A DNA stretch of 64,000 bases, taken from Nanogingivalis sp963549415. GTDB taxonomy: Bacteria; Patescibacteriota; Saccharimonadia; Saccharimonadales; Saccharimonadaceae. Positions within the stretch are counted from its first letter, which is position 1. Each line of letters starts with the position of its first letter. Positions 15,704 through 23,631 of this stretch are shown piece after piece. The notes beneath the pieces are model-generated. The model was not told the origin of the DNA, did not search any database, and saw only the letters and a program-made list of their open reading frames with translations. The position numbers were made by a program, and so were the translations under genes. Location: NCBI GenBank assembly GCA_963549415.1, contig CAUUYC010000003.1, forward strand, positions 1 through 64,000, in the 5' to 3' direction.

Positions 15704-16057
15704 CTACCAAATAATCATATTTTCAAGCTCTTCGCTCAAATCAAGATCTACCTCTCTGAAAAAATATGAGCCATATTCCTCATCTTCAGGATTTGTATTT
15801 TTACAATAAAGCGAAACATTTAATTCGATTCCTGCTTTATTGCACTCATCCTTTAAGATGAGCAAGTTCCCGAGTTTGTCTTTTTCTTTATCTGCAAAGA
15901 TAAGAAGCTTGTCTCCCGCATGTCTCTCAAGAAATTTCTTAATCAACATACGAGACGTTTTTTCTTCTGTTGGATTATAGGAAAGAACAAATCCTTTAAT
16001 ATGCGGATGGCTTTTTTCAAACATTGATTTGGATAAGGCGATTGATACTAGTGCCAT
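15704..16057 (-). CDS. Hypothetical protein, 117 aa
   Basis: A small soluble protein with a Rossmann-like alternation of strands and helices (IKGFVLSYNPTEEKTSRMLIKK, DKLLIFADKEKDKLGNL, GIELNVSLYCKN) and an acidic C terminus. No family is recognised. It has a strong AAAGGAGGTG ribosome site and a perfect minus-strand promoter (TTGACT-N17-TATAAT with TATGC before the -10) near 16,100-16,135. A single-gene unit with its own terminator. Confidence 0.7.
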   Translation of the reverse strand: MALVSIALSKSMFEKSHPHIKGFVLSYNPTEEKTSRMLIKKFLERHAGDKLLIFADKEKDKLGNLLILKDECNKAGIELNVSLYCKNTNPEDEEYGSYFFREVDLDLSEELENMIIW

Positions 16058-16136
16058 TTTGGCACCTCCTTTTTATTTTTTAGCTTTCTAAAAAGCTATA
16101 ACTAGTATTATAGCATAAAAACTCTTAAAAGTCAAT

Positions 16137-16166
16137 TTGAATAATAATAGTAATGTATGATATAAT
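16137..16166 (+). promoter_or_regulatory. Leaderless-type promoter of frr
   Basis: TTGAAT at 16,137-16,142, 18 nt, TATAAT at 16,161-16,166. Only 6 nt separate the -10 from the ATG at 16,173. Confidence 0.78.
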
Positions 16167-16172
16167 GGGGTT

Positions 16173-16727
16173 ATGTTTGATACAGATGAATTTAAATTAA
16201 AAATGACTGAAGCCGTTGAGCATTTTAAGGGTGAAATGAAGAAGGTTCGAACGGGTCGAGCGCATCCTTCAATGCTTGATAGTGTTATGGTTGAAGTTTA
16301 TGGCGCAAAAATGCCATTAAATCAAGTTTCAAATATGACCGCACCAGAAGCAGGGATGATTTTAATTACACCATTTGATGCGAATAATATTTCAGCAATT
16401 TCGGCTGCAATTCGCAACGATCAAAGCCTTGGATTCAACCCAAGTGATGATGGCCGCGTTGTTCGTGTGCCAGTTCCACCTCTAACAGAGGAACGTCGTA
16501 AGCAAATAGTAAAACAAACTTCAGAAAAAGTTGAAAGCGCAAAAATTACGCTTCGAAATATTCGCCAAGATGCTTTAAAACACGCCAAGAAACTTAAAGA
16601 TGAAAAAGCTTTAACAGAAGACGATTTGAAGCGAATTGAAAAAGAAATTGATGCTGAAATTAAAGATTTTAGCACACAAATTGATGTAATTTTTAAAGAA
16701 AAAGAGAAAGAAATTCTCACAATTTAA
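16173..16727 (+). CDS. frr: Ribosome recycling factor
   Basis: RRF splits post-termination ribosomes with EF-G. The 184-residue length and family blocks are standard: VRTGRAHPSMLDSVMVEVYG, the LITPFDANNISAISAAIRNDQSLGFNPSDDGRVVRVPVPPLTEERR region as recognisable segments, and the C-terminal helix with EIDAEIKDFSTQIDVIFKEKEKEI. The gene is probably leaderless, since TATAAT ends 6 nt before the ATG. A long hairpin lies between it and the M50 protease gene. Confidence 0.97.
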   Translation: MFDTDEFKLKMTEAVEHFKGEMKKVRTGRAHPSMLDSVMVEVYGAKMPLNQVSNMTAPEAGMILITPFDANNISAISAAIRNDQSLGFNPSDDGRVVRVPVPPLTEERRKQIVKQTSEKVESAKITLRNIRQDALKHAKKLKDEKALTEDDLKRIEKEIDAEIKDFSTQIDVIFKEKEKEILTI

Positions 16728-16733
16728 ATTGTT

Positions 16734-16765
16734 TTTTGCTAGCACACAAAGTTGTGCCGGCAAAA
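16734..16765 (+). promoter_or_regulatory. Long hairpin between frr and the M50 protease
   Basis: TTTTGCTAGCACA pairs with TGTGCCGGCAAAA with one mismatch and one G-T pair, around a CAAAGT-like loop. No T run follows, so it is more likely an mRNA processing or stability element than a terminator. Confidence 0.5.
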
Positions 16766-16794
16766 GGTAATTTAAGGAATTTCGAAAGGGTAGA

Positions 16795-17973
16795 ATGGAG
16801 ATTTTGAATTTAATTTTTGGAATAATTATTGGTTTAATTTCGCTAACTTTTTTGGTTGCAGTGCATGAGCTTGGTCATGCGCTTGCAGCTAAGAAAAACG
16901 GTGTAAAACTTAAAGAGTACGCAATCGGTTTTCCGCCAAGAATTAAAAGTTTTAGAGCAAAAACTAACAAAATTCTACCAAAAAGTACAAAAATTTCGAT
17001 CGGTGCGATTCCACTCGGTGGTTTTGTTCGGCTGAAAGGGGAGCACGATTCAGATTCGAAAAAAGGTGATTACGGTGCGGCAAGTTTTTGGGCAAAAACT
17101 CAAATTTTATTTGCCGGCGTTGCAATGAATTGGCTAGTTGCTTTTGTTATTTTTACGATTCTATCGATTTTTGGAATGCCAAAGTTAATTTCGAATCAGT
17201 TTTATTTGAGTTCTGATGCTCGAATTTCTGGTGGTGGTGTGCAAGTTTCGCAGGTTTCAAATGATTCGCCTGCACAAAAAGCTGGTTTGCAAAAAAAAGA
17301 CGTAATTTTGGAATTTAATGGTAAAAAAGTTGACAATTCTGCCGCCGTTAAAGAAGATTTGCGTAGTAATGCTGGCAAAAGCGTGAATTTAAAAATTCAG
17401 CGTGGCAATCAATTTTTTTCAAAAGATGTTAAGCTAAACGAAAATAATAAGAATGGTTTTTTGGGCGCATTTTTGACTGATGGAATACAAAAAATTCATG
17501 CAACTTGGAGTGCACCGATTGTTGGGCTTGGCACAACAATTCAATTTACGGGTGAAACTTTTAAAGGCGTTGGCGAACTTTTTGTGAACTTTTTTGGCGG
17601 AGTTTTCAAAAAAATAATTCCGAATCAGCAATCACAGCAGAAAGCAAATTCTCAGCTTTCGAAAGCAGGCGAAAGTGTTTCTGGGCCAATTTTAGTGATT
17701 GGCGGAATCTTTCCAAACATCATTTCAATGGGGCCTGATATGATCTTAATGTTGACTGCAATTATTTCAATTAGTTTAGCGTGTATGAACGTTCTGCCAA
17801 TTCCTGCGCTTGATGGCGGTCGTTGGCTAATGACTTTCATTTTTCGAATTTTGCTCAAAAAGCCACTCTCAAAAGAGACCGAAGAAAATATTAACGGCTG
17901 GAGTTTTATGTTTTTGATGGGGCTTTCGCTTTTGATTATTTTTCTAGATTTTACAAAGATTTTTAGAGGTTAA
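16795..17973 (+). CDS. rseP: M50 family site-2 protease (RseP-like)
   Basis: An intramembrane zinc protease of 392 residues. HELGHA at about residues 24-29 lies in the first membrane segment, a PDZ domain covers about residues 140-215 (VSNDSPAQKAGLQKKDVILEFNG), and the second motif PIPALDGGRW lies near residue 340 between the last membrane spans. RseP-type proteases cut signal-peptide remnants and anti-sigma factors; no sigma or anti-sigma gene lies nearby. GAAAGGG precedes the ATG. Followed after 2 nt by a CPBP protease gene. Confidence 0.92.
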   Translation: MEILNLIFGIIIGLISLTFLVAVHELGHALAAKKNGVKLKEYAIGFPPRIKSFRAKTNKILPKSTKISIGAIPLGGFVRLKGEHDSDSKKGDYGAASFWAKTQILFAGVAMNWLVAFVIFTILSIFGMPKLISNQFYLSSDARISGGGVQVSQVSNDSPAQKAGLQKKDVILEFNGKKVDNSAAVKEDLRSNAGKSVNLKIQRGNQFFSKDVKLNENNKNGFLGAFLTDGIQKIHATWSAPIVGLGTTIQFTGETFKGVGELFVNFFGGVFKKIIPNQQSQQKANSQLSKAGESVSGPILVIGGIFPNIISMGPDMILMLTAIISISLACMNVLPIPALDGGRWLMTFIFRILLKKPLSKETEENINGWSFMFLMGLSLLIIFLDFTKIFRG

Positions 17974-17975
17974 AA

Positions 17976-18782
17976 ATGAAGAATAAATTTAAAAATATAT
18001 TTTTAAAACTTCAAAAAAAGAATGAAAAAATGCTTTCGAAAAAGCCTTTAAAAATTATTTTTTGGATAATTCTGCCAATTTTATCATATTTTGCAGCAAG
18101 TTATTTTGCGGCTGTAATAATTCGGCTTTCTCTCGCTTTGATTTTTTGGAATAATGATGTGGGCTATCGAAATGCAGCTTCGAACACAATTACTACTACA
18201 ATTTATTCAGCGTTATTTCTTGGATTAATGCTTGCGATGGTGTATTTTATCCCGACCAAACTTTTCAAGCAGAAGATTTCGAAAGACGACATAGCTTTAA
18301 AAGGTGTGATTACTTGGCAAGATTTAGGTTTGGCAATTTTGGGCTTTTTAGCATCGATGATTGTTTCTGGCGTTTTGCTAGAATTTTTGCCGAATATTCT
18401 TCATTTTGATAAATTGCAAGTTCAAGATTTAGTTTTTCAACGTAGCGGGATGATTCATTCTTGGCAATTTTTGCTAGCTTTTATTTCAGTCGTTGTGATT
18501 GCGCCGGTTTTTGAAGAATTAATTTTTCGCGGAATAATTTATGGCCAACTTCGAAAAGTGAATGTTCCGCTAGCAATTTTTATAACGAGTTTACTTTTTG
18601 GATTTGTGCATTTTCAAATGAATGTTGGCATAACGGTATTTGTGATGAGTGTTGTGATGTGCTTTATTCGCGAAAAATGGACGCAAACAATTTGGTCGGG
18701 GATTGTGATTCATATGATTAAAAATGGGATTGCTTTCTTTCTGCTTTATGTTTTGCAAACTATTCAATTCTTTCAAGCTTAG
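17976..18782 (+). CDS. CPBP family intramembrane glutamic endopeptidase
   Basis: A 268-residue polytopic membrane protein of the CAAX protease/bacteriocin-processing (CPBP, Abi) family. The signature EELIFRG (motif 1, EExxxR) is at about residue 180, followed by a FGFVHF His segment and a third His/Asn motif HMIKN. Substrate unknown; family members act in bacteriocin self-protection or protein processing. It is 2 nt downstream of the M50 gene, so two membrane proteases form one operon. Confidence 0.88.
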   Translation: MKNKFKNIFLKLQKKNEKMLSKKPLKIIFWIILPILSYFAASYFAAVIIRLSLALIFWNNDVGYRNAASNTITTTIYSALFLGLMLAMVYFIPTKLFKQKISKDDIALKGVITWQDLGLAILGFLASMIVSGVLLEFLPNILHFDKLQVQDLVFQRSGMIHSWQFLLAFISVVVIAPVFEELIFRGIIYGQLRKVNVPLAIFITSLLFGFVHFQMNVGITVFVMSVVMCFIREKWTQTIWSGIVIHMIKNGIAFFLLYVLQTIQFFQA

Positions 18783-18784
18783 CG

Positions 18785-18813
18785 TTGACTTGAATTAAAA
18801 ACTTTGATATAAT
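18785..18813 (+). promoter_or_regulatory. Promoter of greA
   Basis: TTGACT at 18,785-18,790, 17 nt, TATAAT at 18,808-18,813. Confidence 0.88.
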
Positions 18814-18843
18814 TATAAGACTTATTTAGAGGATTTTTATTTT

Positions 18844-19305
18844 ATGAAACAAGAATTTAATATTACAAAAATAGGAAAAAAAGAACTCGAAGCTGAACTA
18901 GAGCTTTTGATTTCGCAACGTAAAGAAATTTCAGAAGAAGTTGCTACTGCGCGCGATTTTGGTGATTTGCGTGAAAATTCAGAATATGATGCCGCTCGCA
19001 AAAAACAAGCTTTAGCAGAATCACGAATTATGGAAATTGAAAACATTTTGCAAAATGCTGTGATTATTGGTAGTGGTGAAAAGGGCGTTGTGTCTCTTGG
19101 CAACCAAGTTAGTTTAAAAAACCTAGAAAATGGTAAAGAGGTGAAATATACAATGGTTGGTGCGGTTGAGGCAAACCCCCTTGAGGGTAAGATTTCGAAT
19201 GAATCACCAATCGGCCAACAGATTATGGGCAAAAAGCTCGGCGAAGAAGTAGATATTACGACACCAAAAGGTGTAATCAAATACGAAATTACAGAAATTA
19301 ACTAA
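18844..19305 (+). CDS. greA: Transcription elongation factor GreA
   Basis: GreA rescues backtracked RNA polymerase by stimulating transcript cleavage. The 153-residue protein shows the N-terminal coiled coil with the acidic tip (ARDFGDLRENSEYDAAR, carrying the Asp/Glu pair) and the C-terminal FKBP-like domain with NEESPIGQ-type sequence (here NESPIGQQIMGKKLGEEV). AGAGGAT lies upstream of the ATG. Monocistronic with promoter and terminator. Confidence 0.97.
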   Translation: MKQEFNITKIGKKELEAELELLISQRKEISEEVATARDFGDLRENSEYDAARKKQALAESRIMEIENILQNAVIIGSGEKGVVSLGNQVSLKNLENGKEVKYTMVGAVEANPLEGKISNESPIGQQIMGKKLGEEVDITTPKGVIKYEITEIN

Positions 19306-19311
19306 TTTTTA

Positions 19312-19347
19312 AAGCTCGGTTGGCCAATTCAGCCGAGTTTTATTTTT
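19312..19347 (+). terminator. Terminator of greA
   Basis: CTCGGTTG pairs with CAGCCGAG, followed by TTTTATTTTT. Confidence 0.87.
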
Positions 19348-19362
19348 CGAAAAGGAGATTTT

Positions 19363-20613
19363 ATGCGATTATCAAAATTATATACAAAAACAAGTAAAAC
19401 GGTTCCATCTGGTGAAGAAGCTAAGAATGCGCAACTTTTAATTAAAGCCGGATTTGTGCATAAAGAAATGGCGGGTGCTTATGACTACTTACCGCTTGGT
19501 TTTAAGGTGCTAGAAAATATTAAAAAAATTGTGCGTGAAGAGCTTGAAAAAATCGATGCAAATGAGATTTTAATGACAACACTTCAACGTCGTGAAATTT
19601 GGGAACGCACAACTCGCTGGAATGATGATGTCGTTGATGTTTGGTTTAAAACCAATCTGAAAGATAAGACAGAGGTTGGATTAGGTTGGAGCCATGAAGA
19701 ACCAATTGTTGAAATGCTTAAGAATCACGTTCAATCTTATAAAGATTTGCCAGTTTCGGTTTTTCAATTTCAAAATAAAATGCGAAACGAGCTACGTGCA
19801 AAAAGTGGAATTATGCGCGGTCGAGAATTTTTAATGAAAGATCTATACTCAATTCACGAAACTAAAGAAGATTTGGAAGCATATTACGCTAAAGTTTCAA
19901 AAGCTTATGAACGAATTTTCGAACGCCTCGGTTTGGGTGAAGATACTTTTGTGACATTTGCTAGTGGCGGAGCATTTACAAAATTCAGCCACGAATTTCA
20001 AACAATTTGCGATGCCGGTGAAGATTATGTTTATTTGAAGCGTGATGGCGAAAAAACTCTTGCTTTTAATGAAGAAATTTTAGACCAAGCAATTGAAGCT
20101 GGCGAAATTAGTTCGAAAGAAGGTTTGGAGAAAGTTAAAACTGCTGAAGTCGGCAACATCTTTAATTTTGGCACGCAAAAAACTGATGAAATGGGGCTTT
20201 ATTTCACTGACAAAAATGGTGAACGAAAATCTGCTTGGATGGGTTCATACGGAATTGGAATCACCCGCGTAATGGGTGTTATTGCTGAAAAATTTAGTGA
20301 TGAAAAAGGTTTAATTTGGCCAGAAAATATTGCTCCAGCAAAAATTTATCTTGTGCAAATTGGTGAAAAATCGCAAGAATTAGCAGAAGAAATTTATAAT
20401 GAACTTACGAAAAAGGGAATTGAGGTTCTGTTTGACGACCGCAATCTTCGCCCAGGCCAAAAATTTGCCGATGCCGAATTAATGGGTATTCCGTATCGGT
20501 TGACAATTTCCGACCGTTTGCTTGAAAGTGGAAAATTCGAAGTTGCAATGCGTGCAAATGGTGAGGTTGAATTGCTTTCAAGAGAAGAACTTTTTGAAAA
20601 ATTCGTAAAATAA
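19363..20613 (+). CDS. proS: Prolyl-tRNA synthetase without editing domain
   Basis: A class II synthetase that charges tRNA-Pro. Motif 1 lies around GFKVLENIKKIVREELEKIDANEILM, motif 2 around FQFQNKMRNELRAKSGIMRGREFLMKDLYSIH, and motif 3 around SYGIGITRVMGVIAE, with an anticodon-binding domain at the C terminus. At 416 residues it is far shorter than the roughly 570 of typical bacterial ProRS: motif 2 and motif 3 are separated by only about 120 residues, so the INS editing insertion is absent. AAAGGAG precedes the ATG. Confidence 0.95.
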   Translation: MRLSKLYTKTSKTVPSGEEAKNAQLLIKAGFVHKEMAGAYDYLPLGFKVLENIKKIVREELEKIDANEILMTTLQRREIWERTTRWNDDVVDVWFKTNLKDKTEVGLGWSHEEPIVEMLKNHVQSYKDLPVSVFQFQNKMRNELRAKSGIMRGREFLMKDLYSIHETKEDLEAYYAKVSKAYERIFERLGLGEDTFVTFASGGAFTKFSHEFQTICDAGEDYVYLKRDGEKTLAFNEEILDQAIEAGEISSKEGLEKVKTAEVGNIFNFGTQKTDEMGLYFTDKNGERKSAWMGSYGIGITRVMGVIAEKFSDEKGLIWPENIAPAKIYLVQIGEKSQELAEEIYNELTKKGIEVLFDDRNLRPGQKFADAELMGIPYRLTISDRLLESGKFEVAMRANGEVELLSREELFEKFVK

Positions 20614-20622
20614 TCTCAGCTC

Positions 20623-20651
20623 TTGAAAAAAACAAGTATAAGCATTATAAT
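20623..20651 (+). promoter_or_regulatory. Leaderless-type promoter of the D-lactate dehydrogenase gene
   Basis: TTGAAA at 20,623-20,628, 17 nt, TATAAT at 20,646-20,651, only 6 nt before the ATG at 20,658. Confidence 0.85.
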
Positions 20652-20657
20652 TGATGT

Positions 20658-21647
20658 ATGAAAATTATTGCTTATAGTGTACGAAAAGATGAGCTCCAAT
20701 ATTTCGAAAAATTCGCGGAGCAGTTTGGTATTGAATATGCTACAACTCCAAAAGACTTAAATACTGAAACCGTAAAACTGGCTGAAGGTTTTGACGCGGT
20801 TTCGTCTTATACTTCAAGTGAAGAGCTCAACGATATCTGGGAAACTCTTTCGAAAATGGGAATTTCTTATTTTACCGTTCGAACGGCTGGGTTTGATGGA
20901 ATTGATCTTGAAAAAGCTAAAAGTTTCGGTATTAAAATTTCGAACGTACCGCAATATTCGCCAAGTGCAATTGCTGAATTTGCTGTTGCACTGGCGCTAG
21001 CAACAATTCGAAAAATCCCACTTTGTCTTTCGCGCGCTAAAAATCAGAACTTTTCGGTAGATAATTTGATGGGTCGTGAGCTTAATACAATGACGATTGG
21101 AATTATTGGTGTGGGTCATATTGGCTTAACAACCGCAAAGGCTTTTAAAGCTTTTGGTGCAAAAATAATTGCTTATGATACTTTCGAAAATGATTCTGCT
21201 CGTGAAATTTTGGAATATAAAAGTTTAGATGAAGTTTTTGCGGAAAGTGATTTAATTTCACTTCATATTCCTCTAACACCAGAAAATCGCCATATTATTA
21301 ACGCAGAAAGTATTTCGAAAATGAAAGATGGAGTGGTCATTATTAACACTGCGCGCGGTGGACACATTAACTCCAAAGATTTGCGAGATGCTTTGGTGAG
21401 CGGAAAAGTTTCAGCAGCCGGTATTGATGTTTTTGAGCATGAAAAGAATCTAATTCGAAAAGATTTGAGTGGAAAAATTATTAAGGATGATGTTTATCGC
21501 GATTTAGCGAACTTTCCGAATGTTATTATTACTCCACATGTTGCGTTTAATACAGATGTTGCCGTACAAAATATGGTAAAAATGTCAACTGAGAATTTAA
21601 TTAATTTCAAAAATGCAGGAACAACCGATAATGAAATTACAAAATAG
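20658..21647 (+). CDS. ldhA: D-2-hydroxyacid dehydrogenase (D-lactate dehydrogenase-like)
   Basis: A 329-residue NAD-dependent dehydrogenase. The Rossmann motif IGIIGVGHIG is at about residue 150, the catalytic Arg in NTARGGHI near 233, Glu in DVFEHE near 260 and His in TPHVAF near 295. The overall sequence fits the D-lactate dehydrogenase branch (pyruvate to D-lactate), a plausible NAD-recycling step for a fermenting cell; other 2-hydroxyacids cannot be excluded. Leaderless promoter. The next gene begins within its last codons. Confidence 0.85.
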   Translation: MKIIAYSVRKDELQYFEKFAEQFGIEYATTPKDLNTETVKLAEGFDAVSSYTSSEELNDIWETLSKMGISYFTVRTAGFDGIDLEKAKSFGIKISNVPQYSPSAIAEFAVALALATIRKIPLCLSRAKNQNFSVDNLMGRELNTMTIGIIGVGHIGLTTAKAFKAFGAKIIAYDTFENDSAREILEYKSLDEVFAESDLISLHIPLTPENRHIINAESISKMKDGVVIINTARGGHINSKDLRDALVSGKVSAAGIDVFEHEKNLIRKDLSGKIIKDDVYRDLANFPNVIITPHVAFNTDVAVQNMVKMSTENLINFKNAGTTDNEITK

Positions 21648-23508
21648 TTTTCTTCGAAAAATAGCCAAAATTACGCCTCTATTTTTAGTGGCAGTTTTGG
21701 CTTTTAGTTTTGTTTTCGGTTTTTCTAATCAGCAACAAGCTTTTGCTAGACGCAGACGAAACCGTAATGAGGAATTGGCTGAGCTTCAGCGTCTAAACAA
21801 TAATATTATTTTTTCAAAATTTGACGTAAAATATAATTTTAGCGCCGACCAAAAAGGAAATACAAACCTTGAAATCACTGAAAATATTTCGACATATTTT
21901 GTCCGTGATGGCATAAATCACGGAATCGAGCGTGCAATTCCGCGGTTTTTTGATGGCAAAGCTATTTTTGATGGCAAAGCTGAAATTGAAATGGATGGCA
22001 AAAAAGTTTCATATTCAACTTATGAAAGTGATGGGAATATCGTATTTCGAATTGGTGAAAGCGGAAGTTTCGTTTACGGAAGGCATAATTATCAGCTAAA
22101 ATATCAGTTTAAAAATCTGCTATTAACAGATGGCGGTGTACAAAAATTAATTATGAACACCAATGGAACTCAGTGGAAACGGCCTTTTAATGAAGTTATC
22201 GCAACAGTTAATTTAGATTCATCAGTTTTGAAAGAATTTAATGGTACGGTGAGATGCTTCGCCGGAGTGCAAGGTTCAACTGAAAAGTGTAATACTTTTG
22301 AACGTAAGCCAGAAGAGGGATTTTTTAAGTTCTCGCAAAAAGATGTTCAAGTTTACGAGAACCTAACATTTGAAATTGACTTTAATAATAAATTCGCTCA
22401 ACCAGAAGCAAGTAGTATTGATGTAAACACAATAATCTTTGGAGTTTTAGCATTAATTTTAGCTATAATCACACTATTTTTTACTGTTCGAGTTATTCTA
22501 GGATATAATTCAGTTAAGAGAAAGAACAAGGTTTCGAAAGCGGTTGTTCCGCAATATTTGCCACCAAAAATTAAAGAATTAGATATTTTGGATGCGGGGA
22601 ACTTAGTAAAATCAAATAAAAAACTTACCGCTGCAATGCTATTTTTTGCAGTGAACGGCAATATTCAGATTGTTGAAAAAACCTCAAAGGGCTTTTTGGG
22701 TGGCGAGAAAAAGAGCTATAAAATTCAGCTATTGAATCGAGATAATTTGAACCAAGATATGCGTTCATTATTAAACTCATTTTTTAGAAGTAAAACCGAG
22801 ATTGATTTATCTAAACAAATGAGCAGTACGCAAGCCTCTGATATTTCTTCGGAAGTTTTGAATTCTGCATTTGATAGAACTCCTTACTATGTTCAAGAAA
22901 AGCCGGCAGTTTTCAGCAATTCTCAGTTTTTTGCTGGCGGAGTGATCGTTTTATCTGTAGTATTGTTATTTGCAAATGGAATACTGGTTAATTTTATTTC
23001 AACTATTTCACCTTGGTTTGCGGTAGTTGTATATTCTTTCATTGTAGCCATCGCACTTTCGATTTTAATATTTACTATTTCAAATATAAAAATTCTATCT
23101 CGTAAAGGTTTTGAAGCAAAGAATTATCTTGAAGGTTTAAAGCTTTATATTTCGGTGGCAGAAAGTGAACGATTAAAGTTCTCGCAAAGTTTACAGAATT
23201 CTGAAAGATTCCAGACTGAATTCGGTGGTTCTCGCGTAAAACTTTATGAAAAACTTTTACCTTGGGCGGCGTTGTTTGGGTTAGAGAAATCTTGGGCAAA
23301 GGTGCTTGAATTACAATTTCAAGATGAAGATTATCTACCAGATTGGTATGTTGGCTCAACAGCATTTAATGCTATGGTATTTTCGAACAGTTTGAACAGC
23401 TTTAATAGTGCGATGAACAGTTATTCCGCGCCAAGTTCAAGTAGTTCTGGCGGAGGCGGTGGATTCTCTGGCGGAGGCGCTGGCGGAGGCGGAGGCGGTG
23501 GCTGGTAA
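21631..23508 (+). CDS. DUF2207 family membrane protein
   Basis: A 625-residue protein with a signal peptide (cleavage near QAFA), an extracytoplasmic DUF2207 domain (FVRDGINHGIERAIPR, residues about 85-250), a membrane segment near 270, a cytoplasmic region and two more membrane spans near 430-480. The C terminus is a Ser stretch followed by a glycine-rich tail ending GGGW, typical for the family. Function is unknown. ATG 21,631 has AGGA 10 nt upstream; 21,613 is an alternative. It overlaps the dehydrogenase by 17 nt, so it is translated with it. Confidence 0.85.
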   Translation: MKLQNSFLRKIAKITPLFLVAVLAFSFVFGFSNQQQAFARRRRNRNEELAELQRLNNNIIFSKFDVKYNFSADQKGNTNLEITENISTYFVRDGINHGIERAIPRFFDGKAIFDGKAEIEMDGKKVSYSTYESDGNIVFRIGESGSFVYGRHNYQLKYQFKNLLLTDGGVQKLIMNTNGTQWKRPFNEVIATVNLDSSVLKEFNGTVRCFAGVQGSTEKCNTFERKPEEGFFKFSQKDVQVYENLTFEIDFNNKFAQPEASSIDVNTIIFGVLALILAIITLFFTVRVILGYNSVKRKNKVSKAVVPQYLPPKIKELDILDAGNLVKSNKKLTAAMLFFAVNGNIQIVEKTSKGFLGGEKKSYKIQLLNRDNLNQDMRSLLNSFFRSKTEIDLSKQMSSTQASDISSEVLNSAFDRTPYYVQEKPAVFSNSQFFAGGVIVLSVVLLFANGILVNFISTISPWFAVVVYSFIVAIALSILIFTISNIKILSRKGFEAKNYLEGLKLYISVAESERLKFSQSLQNSERFQTEFGGSRVKLYEKLLPWAALFGLEKSWAKVLELQFQDEDYLPDWYVGSTAFNAMVFSNSLNSFNSAMNSYSAPSSSSSGGGGGFSGGGAGGGGGGGW

Positions 23509-23542
23509 AAGCCACAGTCTTTCATGAATCGGGTTTTCGAAA

Positions 23543-23573
23543 AGTAGCTTGCAGAATTGCAGGCTATTTTTTA
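23543..23573 (+). terminator. Terminator
   Basis: TAGCTTGCA pairs with TGCAGGCTA around GAAT, followed by T6. Confidence 0.85.
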
Positions 23574-23631
23574 TGGTAAAAAGCATAACTATATTGATTT
23601 TTTTGCTTTTTTGTGATTAAATATAAGCATT

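Noticed and set aside
22398..22661. Minus-strand ORFs opposite housekeeping genes
   Set aside because: They have low-complexity Ser/Phe/Leu-rich products, no ribosome site and lie fully opposite well-supported genes.
23440..23505. Glycine-rich tandem repeat as a phase-variation tract
   Set aside because: Gly-rich tails are normal for DUF2207 proteins and the codons are mixed, not a pure repeat.
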